From: Anthracocystis setariae
Lineage: Eukaryota > Basidiomycota > Ustilaginomycetes > Ustilaginales > Ustilaginaceae
Direction: 5' to 3'
DNA length: 64,000 bases
NCBI GenBank assembly: GCA_928724745.1
Contig: CAKMXJ010000019.1
Span: 310,001-374,000 of the forward strand
Of this stretch, positions 31,519-42,546 are shown one piece after another. The notes beneath the pieces were generated by a model. That model did no database searches. It was not told where the DNA came from and worked only from the letters and a program-made list of their open reading frames with translations. The position numbers and the translations under genes were made by a program. Numbering within the stretch: the first letter of the stretch is position 1; each line of letters opens with the position of its first letter.

Positions 31519-34381
31519 ATGGCTTCAAATTGGCAACCCTCGCAAGAGGGTCTTACCGAGCTTGTCCAGCTCTTTCGTGACTCTCAAAGTCCTCAGATGG
31601 AGGTCCAGGACAGAATCGCAAAGGTTCGTACCACCCCATCTACCCACGCCCAACCGATTCATCCTAGCATCTCTCGTATTGACCCTTGTCTCTCTCCATT
31701 TTCAAAAACAGCGTCTCGACACCGTCAGCAAGATTCCAGATTATGCTAATTACTGTGTCTTCACCTTGACATCGCTCACCACCGAAGACCTCGCGACCAG
31801 GTCGGTCGCCGGTCTTATCCTCAAAAATCACATTCTCTTCCACAACGACCTCATCTCGCCCGAGTCTTTCGAGTACGTCAAGCAAGCCATCATCCCCGCG
31901 CTCAGCTTGCCCGAAGATATGCTCCGTCGCACAGCCACTCAAGTCGTCTCCATGCTCATGACCATCCTCACCCCTCAAGGCTGGCCAGAAGGTCTCTCGA
32001 AACTTGGCGAGCTCATGGCCTCTCAGAACGCAGACCAGGCCGAAGGCGCCTTCAGCTCGCTAGCAAAGATCTGCGAAGACATCCCGCGCGAACTCGAAAT
32101 GTGCCAGCTCAACGGCGTCAGACCCATCGACATCCTCATCCCCAAATTCATCGAGGCCACCCAGCACACCGACTCGCGCATCCGCATGCACGCCCTCAAT
32201 TGTCTCAACCAGTTTGTTCAGATCGGCTCCGCCGCATTGCAAAACCACATCGACGCCTTCCTCGCCGCGCTCTTCAAGCGTGCCAGCGACGAGAGCCCCA
32301 ACGTGCGCAGATACGTTTGCCAGGCGCTCGTCTTGATCCTCGGCGTCAGACCCGACAAACTCATCCCCGAAATGGACAACGTCGTCGAATACATGCTCTA
32401 CTCCACCCAGGACAAGGACGACGACGTCTCGTTGGAGGCGTGCGAGTTCTGGCTCCAATTCGCCGAAGAGCCTTCGCTCAAGGACAAGTTGCGACCTTAC
32501 CTTTCCAAAGTCGCCCCTGTCTTGCTCAAAGGCATGGTGTACAACGAACTCGACTTGTTGATGTTGGGCGGTGACGACGACGATGCCGCGGTCCCCGATC
32601 GCGCCGAGGACATCAAGCCTAGACATTACGGCGGTGGTGCACACAGAAACGAGCATCTCGAAGATGCTGCCAATGGTGGTGCCGCAGGCACTGGCAAGTC
32701 TCGAGCCGCCATCGAAGCGCAGGACGATGACGAAGACGACTACGACGATGACGACGAAGATGACGAGGACGACGATGGAATTTCAGATTGGAACCTACGC
32801 AAGTGTTCGGCAGCCGCGCTCGACGTCATGGCCGTCAACTTTGGCGACGAGCTTCTCGAGATCCTCCTTCCTTACCTCAAGGAGAGGTTGTTCAGCCAAG
32901 ATTGGTTACAACGAGAGTGCGGAATCCTTGCGCTTGGTGCTATTGCCGAGGGTTGCATCGCTGGTATTCAACAACACCTCCCCACCCTGGTTCCCTTTCT
33001 GATCAACAGTCTCAAGGACACCAAGCCGCTTGTTCGGTCCATCACGTGTTGGACTCTGGGTCGATACTCGAGTTGGTGCGTCGCCGCCGAAACGCCCGAA
33101 CATCAGCAGCAATTCTTTGTGCCCGCCATGGAGGGTCTGCTCAACATGGTGCTCGACAACAACAAGCGCGTCCAGGAGGCCGGTTGCAGCGCCTTTGCCA
33201 CGCTGGAAGAAGAAGCGGGTCGCAACCTCGAACCGTTCCTCGAACCCGTTCTCAAGACGCTCGTGTTTGCATTCGAGAAATACCAACAAAAGAACCTGCT
33301 CATCTTGTACGACGCGCTCGGCACTCTGGCCGACTCGGTGGGTTCGGCGCTGAACCGGCCCGAATACGTCGAGATCGTTATGCCGCCATTGATCGCCAAA
33401 TGGCAGGGATTGCACGATACCGATCCGGACCTGATTCCCTTGTTGGAATGCATGTCGTCCGTGACGATTGCGGTAGGGCCGGGCTTTTTGGCGTACTCGC
33501 CTCCGGTGTTTCAGCGGTGTGTGGGCATCGTACACGACAACTTGGCAGCTGCCGAGGCGGAAGCGCAGAAACCGGCGATGGATCAGGACGTGCCGGACCG
33601 CACTTTTATCATTGTCGCGCTCGATCTACTGTCGGGCCTCACGCAGGGACTCAACACGGCGGTGCGAGAGTTGGTGGCTGGGTCGCAGCCATCGCTGCTG
33701 CCTCTGCTTGTGCATTGCATTACGAATGTCGAGGCGCCCGTGAGGCAGTCGGCGTACGCCTTGTTGGGAGATTTGGCGATTTCGTGTTTCGACCTTCTCA
33801 AGCCGTATTTGCCGAGTCTGATGCCCGAGTTGATAAGGCAGATCGAGCCGGAGCCCAAGATGGAAAATGTGTCGGTGTGCAACAACGCGGCGTGGGCGGC
33901 GGGCGAGATTGCGCTGCAATACGGCTCGGACCCGGAACTTACGCAATGGGTTGACGAGTTGATCAAGCGTCTCGTGCCCGTGCTGCTGTCGACCAAGTCG
34001 GTCAAGTCGCTCAGCGAAAACGCGGCGGTGACCATCGGGCGACTGGGATTGGTGCAGCCGCAACTGGTCGCGCCGCATCTCGAGGTGTTTATCGAATCGT
34101 GGTGCCAGGCATTGTGGGATATCAAGGACAACGACGAGAAGGACTCGGCGTTCCGTGGATTGTGCGAGATGATCCAGGTGAACCCCAACGGTGCGGCCAA
34201 AGGGTTTGTGTACTTCTGCAACGCCGTTGTGAGGTGGAGCACGCCGAGTGCCGAGCTGAACGAGATGTTTAGCAAGATCCTCACTGGGTTTAGGGAGATG
34301 AGTGGACCACAGTGGGACGTGCAGAAGGCTCAATTCCCACCTGTCATCGTTCAGAGATTGGCCGATCGTTATGGGCTCTAA
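31519..34381 (+). CDS. KAP104: Transportin-1 / karyopherin beta-2 nuclear import receptor, two exons
   Basis: Exons are 31519-31623 and 31712-34381, giving 924 residues. The 88-nt intron (31624-31711) starts GTTCGT and ends AACAG, phase 0; without it the conserved N-terminus MASNWQPSQEGLTELVQLFRD would be lost. The protein is an all-helical HEAT-repeat solenoid that carries PY-NLS cargoes such as hnRNP-type proteins into the nucleus and is released by RanGTP. The HEAT 8 acidic loop, which mediates cargo release, is visible at about 373-395 (DDDEDDYDDDDEDDEDDDG). SDWNLRKCSAAALD follows the loop, as in transportins. Full length for the family. The donor GTTCGT is weaker than the GTAAGT used elsewhere in the window. 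Confidence 0.95.
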
Positions 34382-34757
34382 ACCCGCTGCCTCGCAGAGT
34401 TGTTCGTTAGCATACATTCCTTCCCCACGTCTTGCAATTTTTCATAAAGACAACAAATCAGATCAAGAGTCGAATAGTGTGTGTTGGGGATGTTTTGGAT
34501 GTGTGCGAGATCGGCGGCGAGGTTTGCGCCGGTCCCGTGGTAATTAAAGAAGGAGTCAAGTGGCGTGTACCGGACCGTACACAGCCGCCACAAGCGAGCG
34601 CTAAACACAGCCGCTGAATGAATATATAATATGGCATCATCATCCACAGGGTCGCCAGTCGCAGCAACCACGCCAAGGAACACTGCAAGCAATGCCCGAT
34701 TTCTTTGGTTCCGCAAAGAATTTACTCGACACAGCACACAGCACCGCCATTTTCCCA

Positions 34758-34784
34758 CTCGGCTCGGCTCGGCTCGGCTCGGCT
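34758..34784. repeat. (GGCTC)5 pentanucleotide microsatellite
   Basis: Five tandem copies, the last imperfect (GGCTT). Confidence 0.93.
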
Positions 34785-34871
34785 TGAATTTGACATCGAA
34801 ATGAATTAATTTCCGCTGCCAAACCCCGCATGTCTTGCTTGGTCTTGGCACACAGAATTACATTTCATCAT

Positions 34872-34899
34872 AGTCCAGTCCAGTCCAGTCCAGTCCAGT
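34872..34899. repeat. (AGTCC)5 pentanucleotide microsatellite
   Basis: Five AGTCC units ending in AGTACAG, so it grades into the GTACT-type motif. Confidence 0.93.
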
Positions 34900-34962
34900 A
34901 CAGCATTCCAAGCGAGTTGGTCAATCCACCGACAAAGCAAGGTCTGATAGGAAACAGATGGA

Positions 34963-34969
34963 TATATAG
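34963..34969 (+). promoter_or_regulatory. TATA box of the vWA gene
   Basis: TATATAG lies 84 bp before the ATG at 35053, a normal distance for a fungal core promoter. Confidence 0.5.
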
Positions 34970-35052
34970 CAAGCACCTGTAGAAAACCTTTAATTCACCA
35001 CCCCCCCCAACCCGGCCTCATCTTGATCGATCCAAGTCTCTACGCCAGGGGA

Positions 35053-36786
35053 ATGGGCTTCAACAAAAAACTCATCGTTGCCGGCCTTGCTGTTGGCGTC
35101 ACCGCCTACATGCTGTATCGCAAGAGCAAGAAGAATCAAGTTACCAACACCACAGTGGCTGTTGCCGCATCCAACGCTCATGCTACTATGGGTGCACCAC
35201 CCTCCTCGCAATCATCGCACTGGGAGGGAGCCGCATTGGCCGGCGCTGGAGTCGCTGCGGCCGGTGCTGCATATGCCACCCACCATCACCACCACCACCA
35301 ACAACAACAACAATATGCGGGAGTGCCGTCTGCAAACGACCCCAACCTCTCCTGGGATGCCCTGCGCAACCCAACGCACATCGCCAATCTGCTCGCAACC
35401 TGCGTTATGGACCAGTACCTGTACGCCTTCTACACGTTTAGCGACGTTGTCCGCATTGCCAACCACGTCGCCTCATCCGGTGCGCTCGTCCAGTGTGCCG
35501 ACGCATGGCAACTTCCCCCCTACCTGGCGCAGGACTTGGTCAAGCTCGCGCTATTCGATGTCATGTTCCTCCTCGACGATTCGGCATCGATGCGAAGCCA
35601 GGGCACTCTTCGTCGCGATGGCCTTGCTGGAATCCTCAAACGCAGTGCCGATGCAGCGGCGAGGTTCGATCCGGACGGCATCGAAGTTGCATGGATGAAC
35701 TCTGCCACACAGGCTCGCATCCACAATGTGGCCGAGGTGGACCAGTTGGTTTCGAAATGTGCATACGATGGTCGTGCAACACCCATGGGCGACTCGCTCG
35801 AGACCAAGATCCTCGAGCCACTCGTACTCACCCGCGCACGACAGAACCGACTCGCCAAACCTGCGCTCATCATCATCATCACCGACGGTCGTCCCACCGG
35901 CTCCTCCGAACACAACAATCGAATCGTTCGCGTCCTCACCAACGCCAAGAACATGCTTGCTGCGACGAGGTACGGCGAGGATGCGGTGTCGTTCCAGATC
36001 GCTGCGGTGGGCAATGATCGCGAGGCGCAGGATTGGCTCGATTCGATCGATAACGATGCTGCCGTGGGTGACCTGGTGGATGTGTGTTCCGACATTGCGG
36101 TCGAGTCGGCTCAGGTCAAGACGTCAACCGGCGTCGAGTTGACGCCAGAGCTGTACTGTCTCAAGCTGTTGCTCGGTGCGATTGATTCCAGCTACGATGC
36201 CAGTGATGAGAATCACTCGAGTGGATGGAACTCAGCAGCGAAGCGAAGAAGGGAGAAGAGGGAGAAGGGCAGGAGGCAGAAGGAGAAGCGATTTGCGAGC
36301 GAGATGGACGAGTTCAAACGCGCAATGAATGGTGCAGCTCCCATTCCAAGTGCAGGTGGTGTGCTCCCCCCTCAGGCGATCGAGAGCGGGTATTCACATC
36401 AACCGAGTTATCCCTACCCCCAACAACAACCACCACCACCACAGTCGTCGTACTCTCAACAGGGAGCTTACCCGCCGCAGCAAGATGGTCATACTTCCAT
36501 TCCTCCCCAACCGCAATCCTGGGGCTATCCGCAGCAACAACAACAGTATGCTGCTGCACCTCCCCAATACGCTCCACCTTCACCTTTCGCCTCGACATAT
36601 GGACAGAGAGACATACAAAGTCAGCCGCCCAGCAACTACCCACCCGCCTTCAGCGGCGGATTCGCAATGCCAACCCCACAACCAGCATATCCCAACCATC
36701 AACAAGCTTCTTCTCCCAACCCATCTCATCCACCACCGGGTGCATCGCCTTTTGCGTTCCCCCAACCCAACCCCACAGGCTTGTAA
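35053..36786 (+). CDS. Membrane-anchored von Willebrand factor A-domain protein
   Basis: This 577-residue protein starts with a short hydrophobic helix (LIVAGLAVGVTAYMLY, about 6-21) followed by KSKK, like a signal anchor. A low-complexity linker includes HHHHHHQQQQQ (about 80-90). The vWA domain spans about 175-380. Its metal-binding site is present: DDSASM (DxSxS), the Thr of GRATPMGDS, and the Asp of IIITDGRPTG. A Lys/Arg/Glu-rich helix follows, and the last 120 residues are Pro/Gln-rich (PYPQQQPPPPQ and similar). Such proteins are common in basidiomycetes but have no agreed function. The ATG at 35053 is the first in frame. The 3' end lies 51 bp from the stop of the convergent pinin gene. 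Confidence 0.75.
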   Translation: MGFNKKLIVAGLAVGVTAYMLYRKSKKNQVTNTTVAVAASNAHATMGAPPSSQSSHWEGAALAGAGVAAAGAAYATHHHHHHQQQQQYAGVPSANDPNLSWDALRNPTHIANLLATCVMDQYLYAFYTFSDVVRIANHVASSGALVQCADAWQLPPYLAQDLVKLALFDVMFLLDDSASMRSQGTLRRDGLAGILKRSADAAARFDPDGIEVAWMNSATQARIHNVAEVDQLVSKCAYDGRATPMGDSLETKILEPLVLTRARQNRLAKPALIIIITDGRPTGSSEHNNRIVRVLTNAKNMLAATRYGEDAVSFQIAAVGNDREAQDWLDSIDNDAAVGDLVDVCSDIAVESAQVKTSTGVELTPELYCLKLLLGAIDSSYDASDENHSSGWNSAAKRRREKREKGRRQKEKRFASEMDEFKRAMNGAAPIPSAGGVLPPQAIESGYSHQPSYPYPQQQPPPPQSSYSQQGAYPPQQDGHTSIPPQPQSWGYPQQQQQYAAAPPQYAPPSPFASTYGQRDIQSQPPSNYPPAFSGGFAMPTPQPAYPNHQQASSPNPSHPPPGASPFAFPQPNPTGL

Positions 36787-36837
36787 CCGTATTGTACTGT
36801 ACAGAATGCATGCAAATCAACAAAAGAACAAGAGGTT

Positions 36838-37614
36838 TCAGAGGGCTCGGATTGAGTGTTTGAGTTGATCGAGTTTAGCCACGAGCCGTTTTCGAGCATC
36901 GTCCCAATCGTCATCGCACGCATCTATCTGCTCATCCACGTCGTCCTCCTGTTCGTTCAACCTATCTTCCTGCTGCGGCAGCGTCTTTGCGGGCAGAAAA
37001 TAAACTGCACTCGCCTCGGTGCGCTTCCTGGTGCGTTCACTCATTGGAATGCCCGGTGCCAACCTAGCGGCACTCGTTCGCTTCTGATCGATGGGTGTGA
37101 AGAGAAAGCTCGCCATCCTACGCTTCATGCGCCTGACGATTCGTGTCTGCACGTCATTAGTGGCGATTTGCTCCGCGAGCGTTCTTGCTTGCCATATCAA
37201 CTCGCGTTTCTGCTCGTCCCTCTCGGTGGATTTAAGCTTACGTTCGAGTCTCGCTTGCACCTGTGCTCTGCTCTGTTGCGTTTTGGTGGCGACGTCGCTT
37301 TCGGATTGCTTCTGGAACCGCGTCAGGGTTGAGTTGAGCACGCCGAGCATTCGACGTCCGCGTTTCTTTTCGGGATCAGAGCCCAGCAGGCGTGGGCGTT
37401 TGGATGAGCTCGAAATCTCGGCGTCTGTTCGTTCAGTGGTGGTGGTGGTGGTGGGTGGGGGGAGAGGGGACTCTTCGGGTACGGGCGAGAAGGTGGACGC
37501 TCTTTTGGGTGGTCGAGAGGATGTGCGCGAGGTGGTGGGACTGTCAGAGTTATCACGGGAGGGTGGAGTGGGCGATCGAGCGCGTGAAGAGGATGCGGGG
37601 TGTTCGAATTGCAT
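36838..37614 (-). CDS. Pinin/SDK/memA-domain protein
   Basis: This 258-residue protein has a Ser/Pro/Thr-rich N-terminus (about 1-75) with the run PTTTTTTE. The pinin-type core follows at about 80-180: RGRRMLGVLNSTLTRFQKQS, then a charged coiled coil (ARLERKLKSTERDEQKRE), and FLFTPIDQKRTS. Pinin-domain proteins associate with the exon-junction complex and splicing machinery in the nucleus, so a role in mRNA processing is inferred. The C-terminal end is acidic then basic (EQEDDVDEQIDACDDDWDDARKR). The first ATG is at 37612-37614. Single exon; convergent with the vWA gene. Confidence 0.75.
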   Translation of the reverse strand: MQFEHPASSSRARSPTPPSRDNSDSPTTSRTSSRPPKRASTFSPVPEESPLPPPTTTTTTERTDAEISSSSKRPRLLGSDPEKKRGRRMLGVLNSTLTRFQKQSESDVATKTQQSRAQVQARLERKLKSTERDEQKRELIWQARTLAEQIATNDVQTRIVRRMKRRMASFLFTPIDQKRTSAARLAPGIPMSERTRKRTEASAVYFLPAKTLPQQEDRLNEQEDDVDEQIDACDDDWDDARKRLVAKLDQLKHSIRAL

Positions 37615-38062
37615 CGTGTGTCGTCGGCAGCCCAGCAAGTAGCGAGGGTGTGTGTGGTGCAGGTATGAGAGGGAGCGAGCGAAGCTTCGAGGTGGAGCAG
37701 AGGCTCATTAAACAAGGGTCCATGCGCTCTTTTCCGATTTCCGCTTTCTTTTTTCACATTGTCGAGGCATGAAGGAAGGAAGGGAGGGAGGGAGATTTAA
37801 CAAAATGTATGCTGCGATTTCTCGACGCGACACAGCCTTTGACCGTCGCTGTGTCACGCTGACTGGTTTGGCCAGAATATAATAAGAAGGGAGGGAGGGA
37901 CCCTTTTGTGAAATGACAGCGCGGGCTTGATCCTTCTTGTTGGCCTCCATCCCACAATCGCTACTTCATCATCATCATCATCATCATTATCCCCAACAAC
38001 TACAAGCTAGCACGTATACCCCCATCACAGACTCATGCCACAATAGCTGCCGCTTCTCTACC
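37615..38062. other. Divergent promoter region of the pinin gene and DRS2
   Basis: 448 bp with GGGA repeats (about 37781-37795 and 37889-37900) and CAT repeats (37966-37985). No gene supported. Confidence 0.4.
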
Positions 38063-41000
38063 ATGGACGACTTTGACGACTTTGTCACTCCCGCCTCTAG
38101 AGCGCACCAAGCTCAGAATGCCTCGTCAACTCGCATTGCTGCTCCACAAGACCCGTTCGCCGACTTTGATCAGTCGCATACATCATTTGGTTCGACTCAC
38201 CACTCGCAACCATCACACGTCCTAGTCGATGCCGACGATCCCGATCTTACGGGCGATGACTTTGACGACTTTCACCAAACCGCTGCCGCTTCTAGCAAAC
38301 CCACCCACCCTCTCTCGGTAGACCCGTTTACCGCTTCAACCGTATCGTTCGATCACCATGATACCGCCATGGGTTTGGATGCTCCTGCACACGGGTTCGG
38401 CTCTCATAGGCAAGCAAGCATGGAATCCGGCCTACCACTAGCTGCCGGTGCCCAGACGCCTGCAGGTCACGACTACACCGGCTCCTATCACACCGAGGGT
38501 CCGTTTTCAGATTCGTATGCTGCTCGACATAGCTTCAAGAGTATCGAGGCCGACGACGAAGATTCACCCATGGAGGATGGCAGGTACCTTGCCTATGGTT
38601 CGGGGCCTTCGGCTGCAGCAACGCGCGGCGCTGCAGGTGCTTCCAGGCGTTCCGGCATGGGCGCAGGGCTCACGTCGGGTACCAGTCGCAAACCGCCTAG
38701 AGATGGCATCCTGGATGGTGTCAAGAGGAGCATGAGGACGGTCAAGGCCGATATCGACACTGTGCTCCGTCGACGCAGGCAGCAAGAGAAACGCCAAGGC
38801 GAGCGTGTCATCCAACTCAACGATCCTGTCACCAACGACAAGTCCGATTTCCTCGACAATTACGTTTCCACATCCAAGTACAACATCCTCTCCTTTGTGC
38901 CCAAGTTCCTGGTCGAGCAGTTTAGCAAGTACGCCAACGTCTTTTTCTTGTTCACCGCTTGCATTCAGCAGATCCCCGGTGTGTCCCCGACGAACCGTTG
39001 GACCACCATTGTCCCGCTCGCGTTGGTGCTGTTGGCGTCGGCGTTCAAGGAGATCAAAGAGGATATCAAGAGGCACCAGTCCGATTCCGAACTGAATGCC
39101 AGGATCTCGCATGCGCTCGATCCAGGCTCCGGCTCCTTTGAGCCGAGGAGGTGGAGGCATATCCGCGTCGGAGACATTGTCAGAGTGGAGAACAACGAAT
39201 TCTTCCCTGCCGACTTGGTGTTGATCTCGAGCTCCGAGCCCGAAGGTCTTTGCTACATCGAGACCGCCAATCTCGACGGAGAGACCAACCTCAAGATCAA
39301 GCAGGCTTCGCCCGATACCGCCAAGCTCACGTCTTCCAGTGCCGCCTCGACGCTCCGGGGCAATCTTACCTCGGAACAGCCCAACAACAGTCTCTACACG
39401 TTTGACGCTACGCTCAATATCCAGCTTAGCTCTACGCCAGGCTTCAGTGGCGCGCCCATGAGGAAGGCGCCTCTGAGTCCGGAACAGTTGCTCTTGCGAG
39501 GTGCGCAGTTGAGAAACACGCCCTGGGTGTATGGTATTGTCGTGTTCACTGGTCACGAGACTAAGCTGATGCGCAACGCTACTGCTGCGCCAATCAAACG
39601 TACGGCGGTGGAGAAGCAGGTCAACGTGCAGATCTTGCTGCTCTTTATCCTGCTTCTGGCACTGTCGGTGGCGTCGTCGATCGGTGCGATTGTGCGCAAC
39701 ACCGCTTACGCCTCCGAGATGCAGTATCTGCTGCTCAACGACAACTCCAACTCCAAGGCAAGGCAGTTTATCGAAGACATCCTCACGTTTGTCATCGCCT
39801 ACAACAACCTCATCCCCATCTCGCTCATCGTCACCGTCGAAGTGGTCAAGTATCAACAGGCCATGCTCATCAATTCGGATCTGGACATGTACTATGCGCC
39901 CACCGACACGCCCGCGCTCTGTCGAACCAGCAGCTTGGTCGAAGAGCTCGGCCAGATCGATTACATCTTTTCCGACAAGACGGGTACGCTGACGCGCAAC
40001 GAGATGGAGTTTAAGCAGGCGTCGATCGGCGGCATCAGCTGGACGGATGTGATCGATGAGTCCAAGCAGGGCACGGGGGAGATCGGTCCCGATGGCAGGG
40101 AGATCGGTGGGCAGAGGACTTGGCATGAACTTAAAGCCATCATGGATCGACGCACGCCCGACGATGGAAGCAGCGCCATGATCGACGAGTTCCTGACGCT
40201 GCTGGCTGTCTGCCATACGGTTATCCCCGAACGAAAGGGCGACAAGGTGATTTTCCAAGCGTCTTCGCCCGATGAAGCTGCGCTCGTGGCAGGCGCCGAG
40301 TCGCTCGGTTACCAATTTACAACGCGCAAGCCGCGCTCGGTGTTTGTCAACATCCGCGGCCAGGAGAAGGAATGGGAGATCCTCAACGTTTGCGAATTCA
40401 ACTCGACCAGGAAGAGGATGAGCACGGTTGTGCGCGGCCCCGACGGAAAGATCAAGCTGTACTGCAAGGGCGCCGACACGGTGATCTTGGCACGGTTGAG
40501 CGAGAACCAACCGTTCACCGAACAGACTATGATCCACCTCGAGGACTACGCTACCGAAGGGCTTAGGACGCTGTGCATCGCCATGCGCGAAGTGAGCGAG
40601 CAGGAGTACAAGCAGTGGAGCAAGATCTACGACCAGGCCGCCGCTACCATCCAGAACCGAAGCGAGGCGCTCGACAAGGCGGCCGAGATGATCGAGCAGA
40701 ACATGTTTTTGCTCGGTGCCACCGCGATCGAAGACAAGTTGCAGGATGGCGTGCCGGACACGATCCATACGCTGCAGAGCGCCGGGATCAAGATCTGGGT
40801 GCTGACGGGCGACAGGCAGGAGACGGCGATCAACATTGGTCTCTCGTGCCGGCTGATCTCGGAGAGCATGAATTTGGTCATTGTCAACGAGGAGAATCTG
40901 CATGATACCGCCGAGGTGCTCAACAAACGTCTGCAGGCGGTCAAGAATCAGCGCAACACGGCGGGCATGGAACAGGAGGAGATGGCGCTCGTGATCGACG

Positions 41001-42193
41001 GCAAGAGTCTGACGTTTGCGCTGGATAAGGAGCTGAGCAAGGTTTTCCTCGAGTTGGCGGTGCTGTGCAAGGCGGTGATTTGCTGCCGAGTGTCGCCGTT
41101 GCAGAAGGCGTTGGTGGTGAAACTGGTCAAGAAGAACATGTCGTCGCTGCTGCTGGCGATCGGAGATGGTGCCAACGACGTGTCGATGATTCAAGCGGCT
41201 CATGTTGGTGTAGGTATCAGCGGTGTAGAGGGTCTGCAAGCGGCGAGGTCGGCGGATGTGGCGATTTCGCAGTTCCGCTACCTGCGCAAACTGCTGCTGG
41301 TGCACGGCAGCTGGTCGTACGCGCGACTGAGCAAGATGATCCTTTACAGTTTCTACAAGAACATCACGCTGTATATGACGCTGTTCTGGTATTCGTTCCA
41401 GAACTCGTTCTCGGGTCAGGTGGCGTTCGAGTCGTGGACGCTGTCGTTCTACAATGTGCTGTTCACGGTGCTGCCGCCTTTGGTGATTGGGATTTTCGAC
41501 CAGTTCCTGTCGGCGCGCATGCTGGACCGATATCCGCAGCTGTACGGCCAAGTGTACTTTGACAAGAGGAGGTTCTGGGGCTGGACGGCCAATGCGTTCT
41601 TCCACTCGCTGATCACGTATCTGTTTGTCACGATCGTCTTTTGGGGATCGCCGCAGCTGTCGGACGGGTATGCGAGTTACGCATGGATCTGGGGCACGAC
41701 GCTGTTCATGGTGGTGCTCGTCACGGTGCTCGGCAAAGCTGCGCTGATCTCGGACGTGTGGACCAAGTACACGTTTGCTGCGATCCCGGGATCGCTGCTG
41801 TTTACGATTGTGTTTGTGGCGATCTATGCGATCGTTGCGCCGAGGCTAGGGTTTTCCAAGGAGTACTCGCACATCCTTGGACCGCTGTATGGATTCAGTG
41901 GGTTCTGGTTCTCGATGCTGGTGGTGCCGGTGGTATGTCTGATGAGGGACTTTTGCTGGAAGTATTGGAAGCGAACGTACCGGCCCGAGAGTTACCATGT
42001 GGTGCAGGAGGTGCAAAAGTACAATCTGCAGGATTACAGGCCGAGGATGGACCAGTTCCAGAAGGCGATTCGAAAGGTCAGGGCGGTGCAGAGGATGAGG
42101 AGGACGAGGGGATTTGCGTTTAGTCAGACAGAGGGCAGTGCAGATCTGATCAGGAAGTACGACACCACCATCGCAAAGGCTTCCGGTCAGTAA
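38063..42193 (+). CDS. DRS2: P4-type ATPase, aminophospholipid flippase of the Drs2 group
   Basis: This 1376-residue membrane ATPase moves phosphatidylserine and phosphatidylethanolamine to the cytosolic leaflet of trans-Golgi and endosomal membranes, normally with a Cdc50 partner. Visible are DGETN (405-409, the P4 form of the actuator motif), NLIPISLIVTVE (the P4 helix 4), the phosphorylated Asp638 in DKTGTLTRNEMEF, GDRQETAINIG, and the hinge GDGANDVSMIQAAHVGVGISG. The C-terminus has about six further membrane segments and a basic tail containing RKVRAVQRMRRTRGFAFSQ, which resembles the Drs2 regulatory tail. The N-terminal tail carries three DDFDDF/DPFADF-like motifs (2-7, 30-36 and about 68-73). 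The ATG at 38063 was chosen because upstream codons are CAT-repeat sequence. Single exon. Confidence 0.93.
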   Translation: MDDFDDFVTPASRAHQAQNASSTRIAAPQDPFADFDQSHTSFGSTHHSQPSHVLVDADDPDLTGDDFDDFHQTAAASSKPTHPLSVDPFTASTVSFDHHDTAMGLDAPAHGFGSHRQASMESGLPLAAGAQTPAGHDYTGSYHTEGPFSDSYAARHSFKSIEADDEDSPMEDGRYLAYGSGPSAAATRGAAGASRRSGMGAGLTSGTSRKPPRDGILDGVKRSMRTVKADIDTVLRRRRQQEKRQGERVIQLNDPVTNDKSDFLDNYVSTSKYNILSFVPKFLVEQFSKYANVFFLFTACIQQIPGVSPTNRWTTIVPLALVLLASAFKEIKEDIKRHQSDSELNARISHALDPGSGSFEPRRWRHIRVGDIVRVENNEFFPADLVLISSSEPEGLCYIETANLDGETNLKIKQASPDTAKLTSSSAASTLRGNLTSEQPNNSLYTFDATLNIQLSSTPGFSGAPMRKAPLSPEQLLLRGAQLRNTPWVYGIVVFTGHETKLMRNATAAPIKRTAVEKQVNVQILLLFILLLALSVASSIGAIVRNTAYASEMQYLLLNDNSNSKARQFIEDILTFVIAYNNLIPISLIVTVEVVKYQQAMLINSDLDMYYAPTDTPALCRTSSLVEELGQIDYIFSDKTGTLTRNEMEFKQASIGGISWTDVIDESKQGTGEIGPDGREIGGQRTWHELKAIMDRRTPDDGSSAMIDEFLTLLAVCHTVIPERKGDKVIFQASSPDEAALVAGAESLGYQFTTRKPRSVFVNIRGQEKEWEILNVCEFNSTRKRMSTVVRGPDGKIKLYCKGADTVILARLSENQPFTEQTMIHLEDYATEGLRTLCIAMREVSEQEYKQWSKIYDQAAATIQNRSEALDKAAEMIEQNMFLLGATAIEDKLQDGVPDTIHTLQSAGIKIWVLTGDRQETAINIGLSCRLISESMNLVIVNEENLHDTAEVLNKRLQAVKNQRNTAGMEQEEMALVIDGKSLTFALDKELSKVFLELAVLCKAVICCRVSPLQKALVVKLVKKNMSSLLLAIGDGANDVSMIQAAHVGVGISGVEGLQAARSADVAISQFRYLRKLLLVHGSWSYARLSKMILYSFYKNITLYMTLFWYSFQNSFSGQVAFESWTLSFYNVLFTVLPPLVIGIFDQFLSARMLDRYPQLYGQVYFDKRRFWGWTANAFFHSLITYLFVTIVFWGSPQLSDGYASYAWIWGTTLFMVVLVTVLGKAALISDVWTKYTFAAIPGSLLFTIVFVAIYAIVAPRLGFSKEYSHILGPLYGFSGFWFSMLVVPVVCLMRDFCWKYWKRTYRPESYHVVQEVQKYNLQDYRPRMDQFQKAIRKVRAVQRMRRTRGFAFSQTEGSADLIRKYDTTIAKASGQ

Positions 42194-42546
42194 AAGTAGT
42201 ACAGGTCAAGGCGTAATGAACAATTCGATCCCATTTTATATTACCGATTTTATATTGATGTGATGGTGGATGTGTACGATGCTGTAGAATGCAGATTCGA
42301 AGCATTGATGTGTGTTAGATTTCCGAGGAGGGGGGGGGGGGGCACGTGGTGGGTAATCTCGCGCTGTTGTTGCTGCTGTTCGCGAGGGTTTTGTGTTGTT
42401 TGTGATTTTGAGGTTGGCCTCCACCTTTTTTTTTTTTTTTCTTTTTTGAGGCCATACACTCCATGTCGAGCTGTCACGTTTTGCATGCCAACTCATGTTG
42501 CATTGCAACCGTCATCTGTCTTGCTCCTACTCTTGCTCTCGTCGCC
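42194..42546. other. Intergenic, DRS2 to the coiled-coil gene
   Basis: 353 bp with a G11 run (about 42331-42341), a T14 run (about 42427-42440) and an in-frame upstream ATG at 42463. Confidence 0.4.

Larger units (their letters stand above)
34382..35052. other. Intergenic, KAP104 to the vWA gene
   Basis: 671 bp with two pentanucleotide arrays and a TATA-like box; no gene supported. Confidence 0.4.

Noticed and set aside
38564..41605. A 1013-codon minus-strand frame opposite DRS2
   Set aside because: Shadow of the P4-ATPase codon pattern; composition is His/Arg/Leu-rich without any domain, and DRS2 motifs on the plus strand are unambiguous.
42463..42546. Alternative upstream ATG of the coiled-coil gene
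   Set aside because: The extra 28 residues are cysteine- and hydrophobic-rich and unlike the rest. The downstream ATG was preferred, though the longer form is not excluded.
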